From positions 1-25,241 of the forward strand of contig CAADYQ010000174.1 of NCBI GenBank assembly GCA_900753295.1: a stretch of 25,241 nt of DNA. The letters run 5' to 3'. A program made the translations under genes and the position numbers. The stretch comes from Clostridia bacterium (GTDB lineage Bacteria > Bacillota > Clostridia > Oscillospirales > CAG-272). This document shows, one piece after another, positions 7,292-14,858 of this stretch. Under the pieces are notes generated by a model. That model was not told the origin of the DNA and made no database searches. It saw only the letters and a list, made by a program, of their open reading frames with translations. Position 1 is the stretch's first letter. Every line of letters begins with the position of its first letter.

Positions 7292-7870
7292 ATGGCATTT
7301 TCGGAAGAAGAAAACACAAAAATACGCCGTAGCCTGTTGGCTGAAGCACGGTCGCGCGCTTTGACTGTCGGAATGCGCAAAACCTCCGTGGAGGAGCTGA
7401 CCGCGGCGGTCGGCATTTCCAAGGGTTCGTTTTATAAATATTTCGATTCAAAAGAGCTGCTGTTTTTTGCGGTGCTTGAGGAGCTGCATTCCGAGCTGTA
7501 TGCCGTGGCAAAGGACGCGCTCATGGCAAATTCCTCGCTTGCGGCGAGCGAGCGGGCGACCGAAGCGCTGCTTGCGGTTTGCCGCCGGCTGTCACAGACC
7601 GGAGCCATGTGCTTTATCGAGTCGGATGCCGAGCTTATCCTGCGGCGCATCCCCGAAGCGGTAAAGGCGGGGCATTATCATGACGATGAGGCTCATGTGT
7701 GCGAGCTGCTGAGAGAAGGCGGCTTTGCTCCAAAGGGCGGGGCTGAGCTTGCCGCGGCGACCGTCCGCGGGCTTATCCTCACGGTGTCGCACAGAGATGA
7801 GATCGGGGAGAAATATCCCGAGGTGTTGCGGATACTGATCCGCGGAGCTATGAATGAGCTGTTACCATAA
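7292..7870 (+). CDS. TetR/AcrR-family transcriptional regulator
   Basis: A 192-residue repressor-type protein. The N-terminal helix-turn-helix is clear: TSVEELTAAVGISKGSFYKYF at about residues 32-52, then the ligand-binding helical domain. Such proteins bind a palindromic operator and release it on binding a small molecule. GGGAGAA lies 5 nt before the ATG, and a consensus promoter is upstream. It sits just before operon A on the same strand, 38 nt upstream of the palindrome at 7908. That makes it the leading candidate for the regulator of the three palindromes at 7908, 14427 and 14655, although this is inference. Confidence 0.9.
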   Translation: MAFSEEENTKIRRSLLAEARSRALTVGMRKTSVEELTAAVGISKGSFYKYFDSKELLFFAVLEELHSELYAVAKDALMANSSLAASERATEALLAVCRRLSQTGAMCFIESDAELILRRIPEAVKAGHYHDDEAHVCELLREGGFAPKGGAELAAATVRGLILTVSHRDEIGEKYPEVLRILIRGAMNELLP

Positions 7871-7895
7871 AAAAGCTGCCACCGGGCAGCTTTTT
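7869..7895 (+). terminator. Hairpin with U-tail upstream of operon A
   Basis: GCTGCC (7875-7880), loop ACCG, GGCAGC (7885-7890) and TTTTT, flanked by A's that extend the stem. It starts at the TetR stop and should end its transcript. The same stem, T-run and 12-nt spacing to the palindrome recur at 14622-14655 upstream of operon B, so it may be part of a conserved leader rather than just the end of the TetR gene. Confidence 0.75.
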
Positions 7896-7907
7896 ACCGA
7901 CGCTTTG

Positions 7908-7923
7908 GTTAGCAGTGTCTAAC
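7908..7923. promoter_or_regulatory. Palindromic operator candidate, operon A
   Basis: GTTAGCAGTGTCTAAC has GTTAG and CTAAC arms with a 6-nt centre. It is the least symmetric of the three copies (the others are 14428-14443 and 14655-14670) and lies 25 nt before the operon A start codon. The binding protein is not known. Confidence 0.7.
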
Positions 7924-7948
7924 TGTAATTTTGAAAGGAGAGCCGAAA

Positions 7949-8536
7949 GTGATAGTTAAGGTCACATTATCTGACGAGGAGATCATCCATGACATAGGAC
8001 ATGCCTTTGGCTATTATGATTACGGTGCCGAGCACGGACTTGCGGACGCATTCCCGGACAGGGAGGCGGTTGCGGCGTTTATTTGCGGGTATGTGCGGAT
8101 GGCGTCGCAAAGCGGGATGCTTTACACGACCGGCGAGCGGGGAGAGGGTTACATCGCCTACAAGCTTCCGGGGCAAAAGGTCGGCGCACGCGCGGCGCTT
8201 CCGTTGGCAAAAGCCTTTTTCAGCGTTATGAAGCCCAGGGACATCTTCCGTTTTGTGCGGATCATGTCGCAGGGCGGCTCGGGACCGAGCCGTCAGCTCG
8301 ACCGGGAGAAGAAGCCGTACATATTTGTCGGAATGGTCTGCGTGCGCGAGCGCTTTCAGGGTCAGGGGTATATGCGCCGGCTGCTTGAGCCGGTATTCGC
8401 GGAGGGCGACCGCCTCGGCGTGCCGGTGCTTCTGGACACCGATGCAAAGTCAAAGTGCGATAGATACATACATCTCGGAATGGAGCTCCTCAAGCACCGC
8501 AAAAAAAGAAAGGACCGACAGCAAAATGAAATATAA
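7949..8536 (+). CDS. GNAT-family N-acetyltransferase, first gene of operon A
   Basis: A 195-residue acetyltransferase. The coenzyme-A binding segment is VGMVCVRERFQGQGYMRRLLEPVF (split across about residues 130-153, key residues Q-G-Q-G-Y), followed by VPVLLDTDAKSKCDRYIHLGM, the typical C-terminal strand and 'Y-x-x-x-G' helix. I take the GTG at 7949 because AAAGGAG ends 8 nt before it; a TTG at 7931 would start inside the ribosome site. It overlaps the next gene by 11 nt. Substrate unknown; in this context it might modify the compound handled by operon A. Confidence 0.85.
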   Translation: MIVKVTLSDEEIIHDIGHAFGYYDYGAEHGLADAFPDREAVAAFICGYVRMASQSGMLYTTGERGEGYIAYKLPGQKVGARAALPLAKAFFSVMKPRDIFRFVRIMSQGGSGPSRQLDREKKPYIFVGMVCVRERFQGQGYMRRLLEPVFAEGDRLGVPVLLDTDAKSKCDRYIHLGMELLKHRKKRKDRQQNEI

Positions 8537-9374
8537 AATCGAAAAAAACACCGTGCAGGAAACGCTTGTGATACCGCTTTACGGGCGCAAAATGTGCTCG
8601 GAGCTGTACCCGAATCTGTACAGCGACAAAACGGCATCACAGCTTATGGAAAAGATAGACTACGATTTTTCGGCGCTTGAGAAAAAGTCGGGGAGCCTTA
8701 TGTAGCGCTTCGGCTTTCTTGAGTGCGCAATGAGACAGAACGACCTCGCCTTTGAGGTGCGCGACTATCTTAAGGCGCATCCCCGCGCGGCTGTCGTAAA
8801 TCTCGGCTGCGGACTGGACAACACGGGCAGGAATTGCGGCAACGGTAGCTGCAGGATTTACAATCTGGACTTTCCCGATGTTATTACGGCACGCAATGAG
8901 CTGCTTCCTGCCGGCAAACGCGAGGAAAACATAGCGTGCGACCTCAATGATACTGCGTGGTTCGATAAGATCGACTCCTCCGACGGCGCGGTCTTCTACG
9001 CCGCAGGCGTCTTCTACTATTTTCTGACCGATCAGGTGAGGGCGCTCGTGCGTAAAATGGCTGATGCCTTCCCGGGCGGCGTGCTCGTATTTGACGCCGC
9101 AAATCAGAAGGCGGTAAAGCTGATGCTCAAAACATGGATAAAGGACGCGGAGATAAAGGACGTCGGCGCTTACTTTGCCGTTGCCGACGCAAAAAGCGAG
9201 ATCTCCGCGTGGGACAGCCGGCTCGGTGTTTCGAGCCGCGGGTATATGCTGGGCTACAATGACCTGCGCGCCCCGTCCGTCAGCGGATTCTTCCGTTTCC
9301 TTGCCAAGGTCGGCGATGGTATGATGAATATGCAGATCGTTAAGATCGCATTCGCAAGCAATAAAAAGCAATAA
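8526..9374 (+). pseudogene. LCMT-like class I SAM methyltransferase with in-frame TAG
   Basis: The frame from ATG 8526 (GAAAGGA 11 nt upstream) to TAA 9374 would give 282 residues of a PPM1/LCMT-type methyltransferase: N-terminal helix region MKYKIEKNTVQETL, SAM motif I VVNLGCGLDN, then YNLDFPDVI and a long C-terminal part. Codon 60 is TAG (8703-8705), between SGSLM and RFGFLECAMRQND, with both sides in the same frame and clearly one protein. A single C-to-T change from CAG is the simplest explanation. Translation could restart at ATG 8730, giving 214 residues that keep the SAM site but lose the N-terminal lid. Paralogue: 14859-15647. Confidence 0.85.
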
Positions 9375-9398
9375 AATATTATCGAGGAGAGGTGCAAA

Positions 9399-10034
9399 AT
9401 GAAATACGCAGGAATGCCCACCGGGATGTGGGCGCTGTTTGCGGGATCGTTCCGCGAACAGCTTACCGAAGTTTTCGGCTATGATGAAGATGCGGCGCGT
9501 CAGATCGCAAAAATGGCAAAGCCGAAATACAAGGAGATCATACAGGGTCTGCCCGAGTTCGAAAAAGCCGACCGCTTTAAGATGAATATCGTAAACTGCG
9601 CCATGCTTGGGGCGTTCATCCTTTCCATGCCGCGGCGTCCGGAGGTCGGTCCGCTGACGGAGTACTACGCCAAAGCCATGATGACAAAGCCGATGAAGTG
9701 GTTCTGCCGCAAGAGCGGAAAGTCCAAGTATACCGCAAAGGATATTGCGGGCATGAAGGCTACCGCGGCGCTTAAGGCTGCCGACCGCAATCCCTACTCA
9801 TGGAACATGGATTTTTACGAATACCCGGACGGCTGCGGTTACGAGGGGCGCTTTACGAAGTGCGGTATTTGCGTGCTTATGAAAAAACTCGGTCTTTATG
9901 ACCTTACGCCCGCCCTGTGCCACCTTGACTATACGATGAGCGAGGCGGGCGGCGCTACGGATTTTGTGCGCGAATATACGCTCGCCTCGGGCGGTCCTTA
10001 CTGCGACTGCGGATATAAGAGAAAAAGCAAATGA
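9399..10034 (+). CDS. ATC-hydrolase-family protein (L-2-amino-thiazoline-4-carboxylate hydrolase-like)
   Basis: A 211-residue protein of the family named after the Pseudomonas enzyme that opens the thiazoline ring of L-2-amino-thiazoline-4-carboxylate. The start MKYAGMPTGMWALFAGSF and the Cys-rich end (CGICVLMKKLGL, ALCHLDY, GGPYCDCGY) are what I recognise from clostridial members. The C-terminal cysteines and histidine could form the catalytic or metal site. AGGAGAGG lies 9 nt before the ATG. It is the third gene of operon A, and operon B has its own divergent copy at 19804. The true substrate in clostridia is not known. Confidence 0.7.
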   Translation: MKYAGMPTGMWALFAGSFREQLTEVFGYDEDAARQIAKMAKPKYKEIIQGLPEFEKADRFKMNIVNCAMLGAFILSMPRRPEVGPLTEYYAKAMMTKPMKWFCRKSGKSKYTAKDIAGMKATAALKAADRNPYSWNMDFYEYPDGCGYEGRFTKCGICVLMKKLGLYDLTPALCHLDYTMSEAGGATDFVREYTLASGGPYCDCGYKRKSK

Positions 10035-10105
10035 GCGACTTCAATAACCTTTGGATGTTCGGCGGTCTGTCGGCTTTAATGAAACGGGTGCCGGATAAGG
10101 AATGA
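10031..10105 (+). CDS. Possible 24-residue peptide
   Basis: The ATG overlaps the stop of the ATC-hydrolase-family gene (ATGA) and encodes MSDFNNLWMFGGLSALMKRV plus four residues. It may be a translationally coupled peptide or the remaining N terminus of a deleted gene in the 103-nt gap before the hydrolase. No family recognised. Confidence 0.25.
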   Translation: MSDFNNLWMFGGLSALMKRVPDKE

Positions 10106-10137
10106 CCGGGCGTTCGCGTGTATAAAGGATAAAAATA

Positions 10138-10983
10138 ATGTTGTATTCTGAAAAGCTACCGCATTTTGCGGCGGTGCATCCGTGCAAGACGGTCACGGTG
10201 GACGGCGCGAACTATCGCTATATTCTGGAAGGAAATGATAACGGCAAAACGCTTGTGTTCCTGAACGGCGGCATGAACACGCTTGAGATGTGGATAGACT
10301 ATGTGGACGGAATGTCCGGTAGTTGTCGCGTTCTTTTGTTCGATTACCCGCAGGAGCTGCGCACAAATCAGGAGCTTGTTACGGGAATGCGCGCCTTCTT
10401 TCGGAAGCTCGGCATTGAAAAGCCGATCTTCGTGGGCGCGAGCGACGGCGGCATGGTGGCGCAGATATATGTCCAGAAGTATCCCGGCGAGACCGGCGGA
10501 CTTGTCCTTATCGCAACCGGCGGCATGGATGCCGACACGCTGAAAAGCCTGAAAAAGAAATATTTCCTGGCGCCCCTCATGCTGTGGTATATGAAGCACT
10601 GTAATTATGAAAAGCTGAAGCCGACGCTGATAAAGTCGGGCATGAGTCACATCCGCGACGAAAGCGCGGAGGAAATCGCTTACGCGCAGGATATGTTCGA
10701 AACGATATTTAAGGATTTCAAGCAGGAGAAGGATGTGCATATCTCGGGACTTTTAGCCGATCTTATGAAGCAAAAGCCGGTGACCGAGGCGGATTTTGCC
10801 GCGCTTGAGGGAAAGATACTGCTCATTCTGCCCAGTCAGGATTTCTTCTCGGAGAAAATGCAGAAGGACCTTATCAAATTGATGCACGCGCCGCAGATAT
10901 CATATGTTTCCGGCAGTCATCTTTCATCGGTGCTCAAGGCGGACGATTATATCCGCACCATCCGCGAATTTTTGAAAAAATGA
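10138..10983 (+). CDS. Alpha/beta-fold hydrolase
   Basis: A 281-residue alpha/beta hydrolase. LVFLNGGMNTLEMW (about residues 39-52) forms the oxyanion region and VGASDGGMVAQ (about 99-109) is the nucleophile elbow with Ser in G-x-S-x-G. PSQDFF near 242 supplies a likely acid, and SGSHLSS near 261 the catalytic His. The triad appears intact. AAGGA lies about 8 nt before the ATG. It probably cleaves an ester, amide or thioester in the operon A substrate; the family is too broad to say more. The operon B counterparts at 18001 and 18195 are both truncated. Confidence 0.85.
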   Translation: MLYSEKLPHFAAVHPCKTVTVDGANYRYILEGNDNGKTLVFLNGGMNTLEMWIDYVDGMSGSCRVLLFDYPQELRTNQELVTGMRAFFRKLGIEKPIFVGASDGGMVAQIYVQKYPGETGGLVLIATGGMDADTLKSLKKKYFLAPLMLWYMKHCNYEKLKPTLIKSGMSHIRDESAEEIAYAQDMFETIFKDFKQEKDVHISGLLADLMKQKPVTEADFAALEGKILLILPSQDFFSEKMQKDLIKLMHAPQISYVSGSHLSSVLKADDYIRTIREFLKK

Positions 10984-11051
10984 GAGCGCCGGGGACGGCA
11001 GTGTGACGCTATCCGTCCCGACACTCATATATTAAGGAGCAAAAAACGAAA

Positions 11052-11543
11052 ATGGGCATAACGGTGATCGCAACGGTCATGATAATGCTGGCATATTTTC
11101 TTTTGCTGTACGGCGCGGTCGGCTTTATACAGGACAAGAGATTTTTCTCCTCCGCGCCGGCAGAGAATCTGGTGCGTATCCCCGACAGAAAAGAGAGATT
11201 CCGCGGTGCGCACGCGCTCGGCTGGGCGATAGAGGGGATAGCCGTTGCGCTCTTTATCGGCGCGGCGGTCCTCGCCGTATGGGACGGAGTTAAAAATGAT
11301 TTCGGCTTTTGGGCATTCTTCCTGCGATTCATCATTATGCTTTGTTGCATGGAGCTGTACGATATCATTTTCTTTGACTGGGTTCTGCTTTGTCACTCGA
11401 ATTTCTTCCCGCATTTTTATCCGGAGCTGAAGGGCGTGGTGGGACCGCATATGTTCGGATATAACGCAAAGACGCATATTTTGCACTTTGCGATATACAT
11501 TCCCGCCTGCGCCGCGGCGGCATGGCTTTGCACGCTTCTTTGA
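11052..11543 (+). CDS. Four-helix membrane protein, operon A
   Basis: A 163-residue integral membrane protein with helices at about residues 3-26, 57-78, 84-106 and 142-161. The third helix runs into ELYDIIFFDWVLLCHSNFF, followed by a conserved-looking polar loop. The operon B protein at 19288 has the same length, topology and an equivalent NLIDRFLVDDFWVGHTKAW segment, so the two are probably distant paralogues. AAGGAG lies 12 nt before the ATG. Possible roles are a permease helper or a membrane-bound modification partner; no function can be assigned. Confidence 0.65.
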   Translation: MGITVIATVMIMLAYFLLLYGAVGFIQDKRFFSSAPAENLVRIPDRKERFRGAHALGWAIEGIAVALFIGAAVLAVWDGVKNDFGFWAFFLRFIIMLCCMELYDIIFFDWVLLCHSNFFPHFYPELKGVVGPHMFGYNAKTHILHFAIYIPACAAAAWLCTLL

Positions 11544-11646
11544 TGACGGCTGATATTTTATAATGCCGGCGCTGGTCTGTGGCACGGAAATACATCCAAA
11601 ACACGTGGGCGGCGTTCAGTAGCCGAGATTAACGAAGATCGTTGCG

Positions 11647-11673
11647 CTAAAAAACTCGTTTCGAGTTTTTTAG
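11647..11673. terminator. Bidirectional terminator between operon A and the ABC gene
   Basis: CTAAAAAACTCG, loop TTT, CGAGTTTTTTAG: a perfect 12-bp stem with A and T tracts in the arms, so it works on both strands. It separates the convergent membrane-protein and ABC-transporter genes. Confidence 0.85.
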
Positions 11674-11685
11674 TGCCCTAATTTT

Positions 11686-13434
11686 TTACAGCTTCCAGTC
11701 TACGGTTTGTTTCTTGCCGCCTATAAAGTCGGCGTAAATGCCCGGCTCAGTGATAAGCTCTTCATGCTTGCCCTGCTGGACTATGCGTCCGTGATCGATA
11801 ACAAGTATCCGGTCGGCGTGACGCACCGTTTTCAGCCTGCGCGCGATCATGATTATCGTCTTGTTGCGCGTCAGCGCTTCGATAGCCTTTTGCAGTCTGT
11901 CCTCGTTTTCGGGGTCGATGTATGCCGTAGCCTCATCGAGAATGATCACGGGCGCGTCCTTAAGCATGGCACGCGCAATGGCAATGCGCTGGCGCTCGCC
12001 GCCGGAAAGCCGCTTGCCGGCTTCACCTGCCGGAGTGTTGTAGCCCTGCGACAGCTTTGAGATGAATTCCTCGCATTGAGCCGCACGCGCCGCCGCCATG
12101 ACCTCCTCGTCACCGGCATTCGGATCGCCGAGACGTATATTTTCAAGCAAGGAGCCGCGGAAAAGGAAGTTGTCCTGCGTGACAAAGCTGACGTATTCGG
12201 ATAGCTGTGATATCGGCATATCCCGCACGTTCACGCCGCCGATGGTTATTTCTCCGGATGTCACATCCCAAAAGCGGGCGATCAGCTTGGCTACGGTCGA
12301 TTTGCCGCCCCCGGACGGACCCACGAGCGCGGTAAAACTGCCCTCGGGGAGGCGGAGGTCCACGCCGTGCAGTACCTCGTCTGCCGCATCTCCGGTATAG
12401 GAAAAATGCACGTTTTTCAGCTCAACGTCGGTGCGCTTTATTTCCGCGCGTGCGGCAGGCTCGGGCAGCTCGGGCATTTCAAGAAATTCCTCGAGATTTC
12501 TGACGGTGAATTGCACCTGACGCATATTCTCGGAGAACACCTCCAACTTCGCCAGCGAGCCGACCATGGACATGGAAAGCATCACGGCAAGCGCCGCCTG
12601 AGGAGCGGTTATGCTCCCGCTGTTGGCAAGCGCCAGCGCGGTGGGGAGCGTGCCGATGAGCGTTGAAGGGAAGAGCGCAAAGCTCAGCTTCATGGTCGCA
12701 AAGGTCGAGGTGAGCCACCTGACTACGAATGTACGAAAATCTGTTATGGCTTTCGCGTATTTTTCATAGGAAACACCGGCTCTGCCGAAGGCTTTTATCA
12801 CCTCTATGCCTTCTATGTACTCAACTATCGTGCTGTTCATGCGGTTGGATGAGTTGTCGTACTCCGTAAAATTCTTTCCGCTGATCTTAAATGTCAGCCC
12901 CATGCAGATGAATGACAGCGGAAAGGTCACAAGAGAGGCAAGCGCCAGACGCGGGTCAGGCACCGCAAGAGCGATAATGCTCACGATGGGGAGCACGAGG
13001 TGTCCCGCGCCCTCGGGGATCATATGTGCGAGCGGCGGCTCAAGGTTTTCTATCTTGTCCACCATCATGCTTTTTATCTCACCTATGGTGTGGTTTTCCA
13101 CATCGCCGAGCGGCGCATGAAGAAAGCGGTCGGCAAGTCGCAGGCGCAGACCCTCAAGGATCGCGTATGCCATGCTGTGCGAGGTCCCGGTGGACAGGGT
13201 AAAGGTCAATATTTTAAGCGCATATGCCGCCAGCGCAGCCATGCACCACCCGACGACTGCCGCCGCGGTCGCAGTCCCGGCTGTGAACATACATATCAGC
13301 CGGTACATGCAGTAAAACGGCGCCAGCCCCAGCATTACCGATACGACCGACAGGACGACGGAAAGCGCGAGCTTTTTCTTCTCGCCCTCTGCGTAGGCAA
13401 AAAGGGTGTTCACCCAGCTTTTTTTCTTATTCAT
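11686..13434 (-). CDS. ABC half-transporter, fused membrane and ATPase domains
   Basis: A 582-residue exporter-fold transporter: six-helix membrane domain (about residues 20-310), then the ATPase. It has Walker A GPSGGGKST (372-380), Q-loop FVTQDN (about 417-422), signature LSGGE (476-480) and Walker B VIILDEAT (496-503). The H-loop position, normally AHRL, reads ARRL: Arg532 (codon 11839-11841) replaces the histidine needed for efficient ATP hydrolysis. Half-transporters work as dimers; no second half is nearby. The EATAYIDPENE D-loop and the AraC partner resemble the YbtP/YbtQ and IrtA/IrtB group, which import ferric siderophores despite exporter fold. The start overlaps the end of the AraC gene by 8 nt. 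Confidence 0.9.
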   Translation of the reverse strand: MNKKKSWVNTLFAYAEGEKKKLALSVVLSVVSVMLGLAPFYCMYRLICMFTAGTATAAAVVGWCMAALAAYALKILTFTLSTGTSHSMAYAILEGLRLRLADRFLHAPLGDVENHTIGEIKSMMVDKIENLEPPLAHMIPEGAGHLVLPIVSIIALAVPDPRLALASLVTFPLSFICMGLTFKISGKNFTEYDNSSNRMNSTIVEYIEGIEVIKAFGRAGVSYEKYAKAITDFRTFVVRWLTSTFATMKLSFALFPSTLIGTLPTALALANSGSITAPQAALAVMLSMSMVGSLAKLEVFSENMRQVQFTVRNLEEFLEMPELPEPAARAEIKRTDVELKNVHFSYTGDAADEVLHGVDLRLPEGSFTALVGPSGGGKSTVAKLIARFWDVTSGEITIGGVNVRDMPISQLSEYVSFVTQDNFLFRGSLLENIRLGDPNAGDEEVMAAARAAQCEEFISKLSQGYNTPAGEAGKRLSGGERQRIAIARAMLKDAPVIILDEATAYIDPENEDRLQKAIEALTRNKTIIMIARRLKTVRHADRILVIDHGRIVQQGKHEELITEPGIYADFIGGKKQTVDWKL

Positions 13435-14389
13435 TGTGTATCCTTCTTTCTCTCCGATACTCGGACGGAGTGAGCTTCATTGTTTTTTTGAAGGCGACCG
13501 TAAATTTTCCGGCATTGTCATAGCCGACGCGGCTCCCGATCTCCGCAATGCTGAGGTCGCTTTCCCGCAGCAGCTCAGCGGCGCGGTTCATGCGGTAGCC
13601 GGTGAGCCATGCGCCTATCGCTTCGCCGTATACCGAACGGAAGCAGGTCTTCATCGCCGTCATCGGAATGTCGAGCCGCCGCGACAACTCCTCCTGCGTA
13701 TAATTCTCCGAAATATGAGCGATCAGAAATTGCCGTATCGCCCTCACCTTTTCGGCTTGTGTGCGGTAAAAATACGGCTGCTCGTTTTCGTCTTCCGTAA
13801 CTGTCATCGCGTTGAGGTACAAAAGCAGCTCAAGTATCTTGACCTTGAAGTACGGGATGCGTATCTTTTCGGGCACAAGGTAAAGCTCTCCGAAAATGTG
13901 ATCCGCCTCCTTCATGCCGTGCAGTACGCGCGGATAAGCCCCGAGCGAAAAACGGGTGATGATTTCCTCGGGAGCGACCGGAAAATCCTTTACCTCCTCC
14001 GAGAGCGACTGCCCGATGATATCAAGATCGATCGCAACGGTCAGACCGTGATAATGGCAGGACGGAAAGATGAATTCCCCGGTATGCTGTCGGCGCAGGT
14101 CCAGCTTCATGTCTCCCGCCGATGTACAGCCTATCCTGCCGTCCCCGGCGGAATATTCCATGCGCCCCTCGCGGCAGTGGTCGATGGCAAGAATGCGGCG
14201 GTCCGGAACATAGCTGCTGTGATAGCGCTCCATGTGAAAATCGTTGAAGCTGAGTATCACGCCGGGAAAGACGTCATACGCCGTCATCGTGCCGTCTCCG
14301 GTTTCGTTGCGGAACTGCCAGACCGAGCAGCCGTCGCTGTGCGCAAGCAGGACGGCGCCCTCGCTTTCAAATGCTTCGGCGTTCTCCAT
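13427..14389 (-). CDS. AraC-family transcriptional regulator
   Basis: A 320-residue regulator. Residues about 1-200 form an effector-binding domain without clear cupin motifs. Residues about 212-315 hold the double helix-turn-helix, with NYTQEELSRRLDIPMTAMKT as the first and LSIAEIGSRVGYDNAGKFTVAFKK as the second. AAAGGAG lies 7 nt before the ATG. It is co-transcribed with the ABC gene, an arrangement like YbtA with YbtPQ, where the regulator senses the imported metallophore and activates its own uptake operon. Its promoter (14454-14482) is overlapped downstream by the palindrome at 14427, so a second regulator probably represses it. Confidence 0.88.
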   Translation of the reverse strand: MENAEAFESEGAVLLAHSDGCSVWQFRNETGDGTMTAYDVFPGVILSFNDFHMERYHSSYVPDRRILAIDHCREGRMEYSAGDGRIGCTSAGDMKLDLRRQHTGEFIFPSCHYHGLTVAIDLDIIGQSLSEEVKDFPVAPEEIITRFSLGAYPRVLHGMKEADHIFGELYLVPEKIRIPYFKVKILELLLYLNAMTVTEDENEQPYFYRTQAEKVRAIRQFLIAHISENYTQEELSRRLDIPMTAMKTCFRSVYGEAIGAWLTGYRMNRAAELLRESDLSIAEIGSRVGYDNAGKFTVAFKKTMKLTPSEYRRERRIHNE

Positions 14390-14426
14390 GTTTTTCTCCT
14401 TTCGGATAAGTCGATGTACGTTTTTT

Positions 14427-14444
14427 GGTTAGCAACAGCTAACC
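14427..14444. promoter_or_regulatory. Palindromic operator candidate at the AraC promoter
   Basis: GGTTAGCAACAGCTAACC is an 18-bp perfect inverted repeat with a 4-nt centre. It begins 9 nt after the -10 box of the AraC promoter on the minus strand, so it covers the transcription start, a classic repressor position. Confidence 0.8.
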
Positions 14445-14453
14445 AATGCGTAT

Positions 14454-14482
14454 AGTATATCACGTAGGCAAGCCTTTGTCTA
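14454..14482 (-). promoter_or_regulatory. Promoter of the AraC-ABC operon
   Basis: On the minus strand: TAGACA (14477-14482), 17-bp spacer, TATACT (14454-14459). The operator lies directly downstream. Confidence 0.7.
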
Positions 14483-14564
14483 TACCGATCGGGCGGATTT
14501 ATACCTATCGGACACATATTTTTTGATTTGCGGGCAAAAAACAAACGGAAAATGAAATTTCCTG

Positions 14565-14593
14565 TTGCAAATCCGGGGCTGACGTGCTATAAT
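14565..14593 (+). promoter_or_regulatory. Promoter upstream of operon B
   Basis: TTGCAA (14565-14570), 17-bp spacer, TATAAT (14588-14593). A U-tailed hairpin follows 28 nt after the -10 box and the palindrome after that, so the transcript must pass both to reach the first gene at 14735. Confidence 0.7.
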
Positions 14594-14621
14594 ACATTTG
14601 TAATGAAGGACGATGTAAACG

Positions 14622-14642
14622 GCTGCCGCGGGGCAGCTTTTT
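14622..14642 (+). terminator. Leader terminator-like hairpin of operon B
   Basis: GCTGCC (14622-14627), loop GCGG, GGCAGC (14632-14637), TTTTT. It lies between promoter and genes, so it could attenuate operon B. No gene ends immediately upstream that needs terminating. The same stem and T-run precede operon A. Confidence 0.65.
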
Positions 14643-14654
14643 GAAGGGGCTTTA

Positions 14655-14670
14655 GTTAGCGATTGCTAAC
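14655..14670. promoter_or_regulatory. Palindromic operator candidate, operon B
   Basis: GTTAGCGATTGCTAAC, a perfect inverted repeat with 6-nt arms and a 4-nt centre, 12 nt after the T-run of the leader hairpin. That spacing is the same as in operon A (7895 to 7908), and GCTTT(G/A) precedes both. Confidence 0.8.
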
Positions 14671-14734
14671 CGAACTTTTCCGGACCGCGATGCAAAAGAC
14701 GTTGCGATAGCTTTTGACCGAAAGGAACAGCAAA

Positions 14735-14857
14735 ATGACGATCGATCTGAAAAAATACCGCCGCGATTGCCTGCTCGTTATTATTCCCGAGGCTGTATGG
14801 ATGTTTGCAAACGCGATATGGGCGGGCAGGCAGATGAGAGTGACGGAGGTAAAGTGA
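14735..14857 (+). CDS. 40-residue protein, first gene of operon B
   Basis: MTIDLKKYRRDCLLVIIPEA followed by VWMFANAIWAGRQMRVTEVK: a basic start, one hydrophobic stretch of about 20 residues and a polar tail, so it is likely a single-pass membrane peptide. AAAGGAAC lies 9 nt before the ATG. Its stop is one base before the methyltransferase start, and the methyltransferase ribosome site GGAGG lies inside it, so the two are translationally coupled. No family recognised; it could also be the shortened relic of a longer membrane protein. Confidence 0.55.
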   Translation: MTIDLKKYRRDCLLVIIPEAVWMFANAIWAGRQMRVTEVK

Positions 14858-14858
14858 T

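Noticed and set aside
8637..9371. 244-codon open frame on the minus strand opposite the methyltransferase
   Set aside because: It mirrors the plus-strand methyltransferase, has no recognisable motif and no ribosome site; GC-rich third positions create such shadows.
13406..14455. 349-codon plus-strand open frame opposite the AraC gene
   Set aside because: The minus strand encodes a clear AraC protein with promoter and ribosome site; the plus frame reads as low-quality composition without a domain.
7908..14670. Calling the GTTAG-N6-CTAAC palindromes DtxR/IdeR iron boxes
   Set aside because: The arms resemble the DtxR box, but that site has a one-base centre between GTTAG and CTAAC, not six, and no DtxR-type gene is present.
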